Origin: a bacterium
GTDB lineage: Bacteria > Patescibacteriota > Patescibacteriia > Magasanikbacterales > GWA2-37-8
Direction of reading: 5' to 3'
DNA: 7,860 bases
Assembly (NCBI GenBank): GCA_021790135.1
Contig: JAJYIJ010000045.1
Span: 1 to 7,860 of the forward strand
Part shown: piece by piece, positions 6,559 to 7,860 of the stretch
How the letters are laid out: every line of letters starts with the position of its first letter
How positions within the stretch are numbered: the stretch's first letter is position 1
Translations under genes and position numbers: made by a program
Notes under the pieces: model-generated
Told to the model about the DNA's origin: nothing
Databases searched by the model: none
The model's input: only the letters and a program-made list of their open reading frames with translations

Positions 6559-6954
6559 CTGCGCCAATATCTTATCTTAATGACGATTGGGACACTTCTT
6601 TGTTGGGTGGCCTGGATTTTTATTATCTTCGAAACCAGCCCCTACGACGCCAGCATGTTGGCATTGCTCTTCTTCTACTTTAGCTTGTTTTTAGCAATTG
6701 TGGGCACTTTTTCCGTCTTGGGTTTTCTTATCCGTCGAAGAATAATCAAAAATGACGACATCGTTTTTCGACATGTCCGCCATACGTTCCGTCAAAGCAT
6801 TATAATTGCATCTCTTATCATCATCACTTTAATTTTGTTGTCGCAAAATTTACTTGCCTGGTGGAACGCCGGACTACTCATTTTACTATTTTTGTTTATT
6901 GAGGGGGTAGTTTTCACCAACCGCAAATACAGCAACGGAGAGTATGTTCGATAA
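6553..6954 (+). CDS. Uncharacterised four-helix membrane protein upstream of mreB
   Basis: A 133-residue integral membrane protein of unknown function. Hydrophobic helices lie at about 7-26, 35-60, 82-101 and 104-121. The basic loop RRRIIKNDDIVFRHVRHTFRQ (about 61-81) between helices 2 and 3 is probably cytoplasmic and, by the positive-inside rule, places both termini inside. There is no signal peptide or enzyme motif. It resembles hypothetical proteins I associate with Patescibacteria, from memory rather than a search. The last 11 nt, including the TAA, overlap the start of mreB, so the two are translationally coupled. A role in envelope or cell-shape control beside MreB is suggested only by this arrangement. 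It does not look like MreD, which has more helices and normally follows mreC. The ATG at 6553 has AGGG 7 nt upstream and a promoter immediately before it. Confidence 0.85.
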   Translation: MTLRQYLILMTIGTLLCWVAWIFIIFETSPYDASMLALLFFYFSLFLAIVGTFSVLGFLIRRRIIKNDDIVFRHVRHTFRQSIIIASLIIITLILLSQNLLAWWNAGLLILLFLFIEGVVFTNRKYSNGEYVR

Positions 6955-7860
6955 TTTTCTTGGGCGATTCAGAAAAGAGCTCGGCATCGATCTGGGGACC
7001 GCCAATACCCTTGTTTATGTCAAAGGCCGAGGCGTAATCATCAACGAACCAAGCGTCGTGGCAGTTAACACTCGTACCGACCAAATATTAGCAGTCGGCC
7101 ACGAGGCGAAAGACATGCTTGGCAAAACCCCGCCGCATATTGTGACGACACGCCCTTTAACGAATGGAATCATCTCGGATTTTGAGGTAGCCGAAAAAAT
7201 GTTGCGATACTTCATCGACAAAGTGTATGAAGACAGTTCGCTTAACTTTCTTTCCCGCCCCAAAGTCGTTATCGGCGCGCCCGTGGACATTACCGAAGTC
7301 GAACGTCGAGCCATTGGCGATGCCGTATTGAACGCCGGTGCTCGCGAAGTTTGGATCGTTGAGGAACCAATGGCCGCCGCCATCGGCTCGCGTTTACCGG
7401 TTCGTGAACCAATCGGAAACCTCATTGTCGAAATGGGTGGCGGCACTTGTGAAATTGCGGTTATCTCTTTGGGCGGAATTAGCACGCGAAAATCAATCAA
7501 AATAGCCGGCGACGAGCTGAATCGTAATATTGTCCAATATGCTCGAGAAGTTTTTAATCTGCTTCTCGGCGAACGACAGGCTGAAGAAATTAAAATTAAA
7601 ATTGGTTCTGCTGTTGAGCTGAATGAATCAATGGAGTTTCCCATGCGCGGTCGCGATCTTTTAACCGGGCTACCGCGTGAAGTAATGATTAATGACGTGC
7701 AAGTCCGAGAGGCCATGATCAAATCTCTGCGTGTAATCGTCGACAGCATTAAAGACATTTTAGAAATGACGCCACCGGAACTCGTTGCCGACATTCATGA
7801 ACGAGGCATTCTATTATCTGGCGGCGGGTCACTTTTGCGGGGGATTGATGTTCTCATCAA
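6944..7860 (+). CDS. mreB: Rod-shape actin homologue MreB (3'-partial)
   Basis: Bacterial actin that polymerises with ATP under the inner membrane and positions the elongation (Rod) machinery for peptidoglycan synthesis. The window holds 305 codons; most MreB proteins are about 330-350 residues, so only the C-terminal end is missing. The N-terminus MFDNFLGRFRKEL looks like the amphipathic membrane-binding helix. Phosphate-1 motif GIDLGTANT is at 14-22, the EEPMAAAIG segment with the conserved glutamates at 140-148, and the adenosine-motif region LLSGGGSLLRGID near the end. The phosphate-2 motif reads EMGGGT with Glu163 where MreB normally has Asp (DIGGGT). The ATG at 6944 overlaps the preceding gene by 11 nt, with GGAG (6937-6940) close upstream; it gives the standard MreB N-terminus. 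mreC, mreD and PBP2/RodA genes would be expected downstream, outside the window. Confidence 0.95.
   Translation, partial: MFDNFLGRFRKELGIDLGTANTLVYVKGRGVIINEPSVVAVNTRTDQILAVGHEAKDMLGKTPPHIVTTRPLTNGIISDFEVAEKMLRYFIDKVYEDSSLNFLSRPKVVIGAPVDITEVERRAIGDAVLNAGAREVWIVEEPMAAAIGSRLPVREPIGNLIVEMGGGTCEIAVISLGGISTRKSIKIAGDELNRNIVQYAREVFNLLLGERQAEEIKIKIGSAVELNESMEFPMRGRDLLTGLPREVMINDVQVREAMIKSLRVIVDSIKDILEMTPPELVADIHERGILLSGGGSLLRGIDVLI

Noticed and set aside
7015..7794. Long open frame (259 codons) on the - strand opposite mreB
   Set aside because: Its product is low-complexity, rich in Ser, Thr, Arg and Ile, with no motif; mreB on the other strand is unmistakable. The antisense frame is open because of mreB's codon pattern.

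Overview
This 7.86 kb window holds seven protein genes, all on the + strand and packed tightly; every complete gene ends in TAA. The organism looks like a bacterium of the Candidate Phyla Radiation (Patescibacteria, perhaps a Parcubacteria-type lineage). That is an inference from the very short DUF721/DciA-like protein, the single-chain UvrD helicase-nuclease, the small multi-pass protein overlapping mreB, and the scarcity of Shine-Dalgarno sequences. No in-frame TGA is read through, so nothing suggests the recoded UGA of SR1/Gracilibacteria.

Region 1 (1-2964) is a run of three close genes: the 3' part of an ABC exporter fusing membrane and ATPase domains, rlmN (23S rRNA/tRNA adenine-C2 methyltransferase, all key cysteines present), and a small Nudix hydrolase. 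Gaps are 6 and 19 nt, so cotranscription is likely, although the three functions are not obviously related.

Region 2 (2965-3169) is the largest gap. It has weak hairpins, a good sigma-70-type promoter (TTGTAA, 17 bp, TATAAT) and one arm of a dispersed palindromic repeat ending 6 nt before the next start codon.

Region 3 (3170-6479) is a DNA-metabolism pair: a 1005-residue UvrD-type helicase fused to a C-terminal PD-(D/E)XK nuclease with a four-cysteine Fe-S signature (AdnAB/AddB-like), followed after 1 nt by a DUF721/DciA-like protein. The helicase gene carries a full inverted-repeat copy of the same palindromic element, read in frame as about 31 extra residues.

Region 4 (6480-7860) has a second promoter (TTGTCA, 17 bp, TAAGAT) whose predicted transcript would start only about 5 nt before the ATG of an uncharacterised four-helix membrane protein. 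That gene overlaps mreB by 11 nt, and mreB runs off the window. This MreB has Glu where the phosphate-2 motif usually has Asp.

The strongest unexplained signals are the palindromic repeat, present both in the leader and inside the coding sequence of the helicase-nuclease gene, and the near-leaderless promoter upstream of the membrane protein/mreB pair. I see no CRISPR array, RNA gene, insertion sequence or clearly new defence system.
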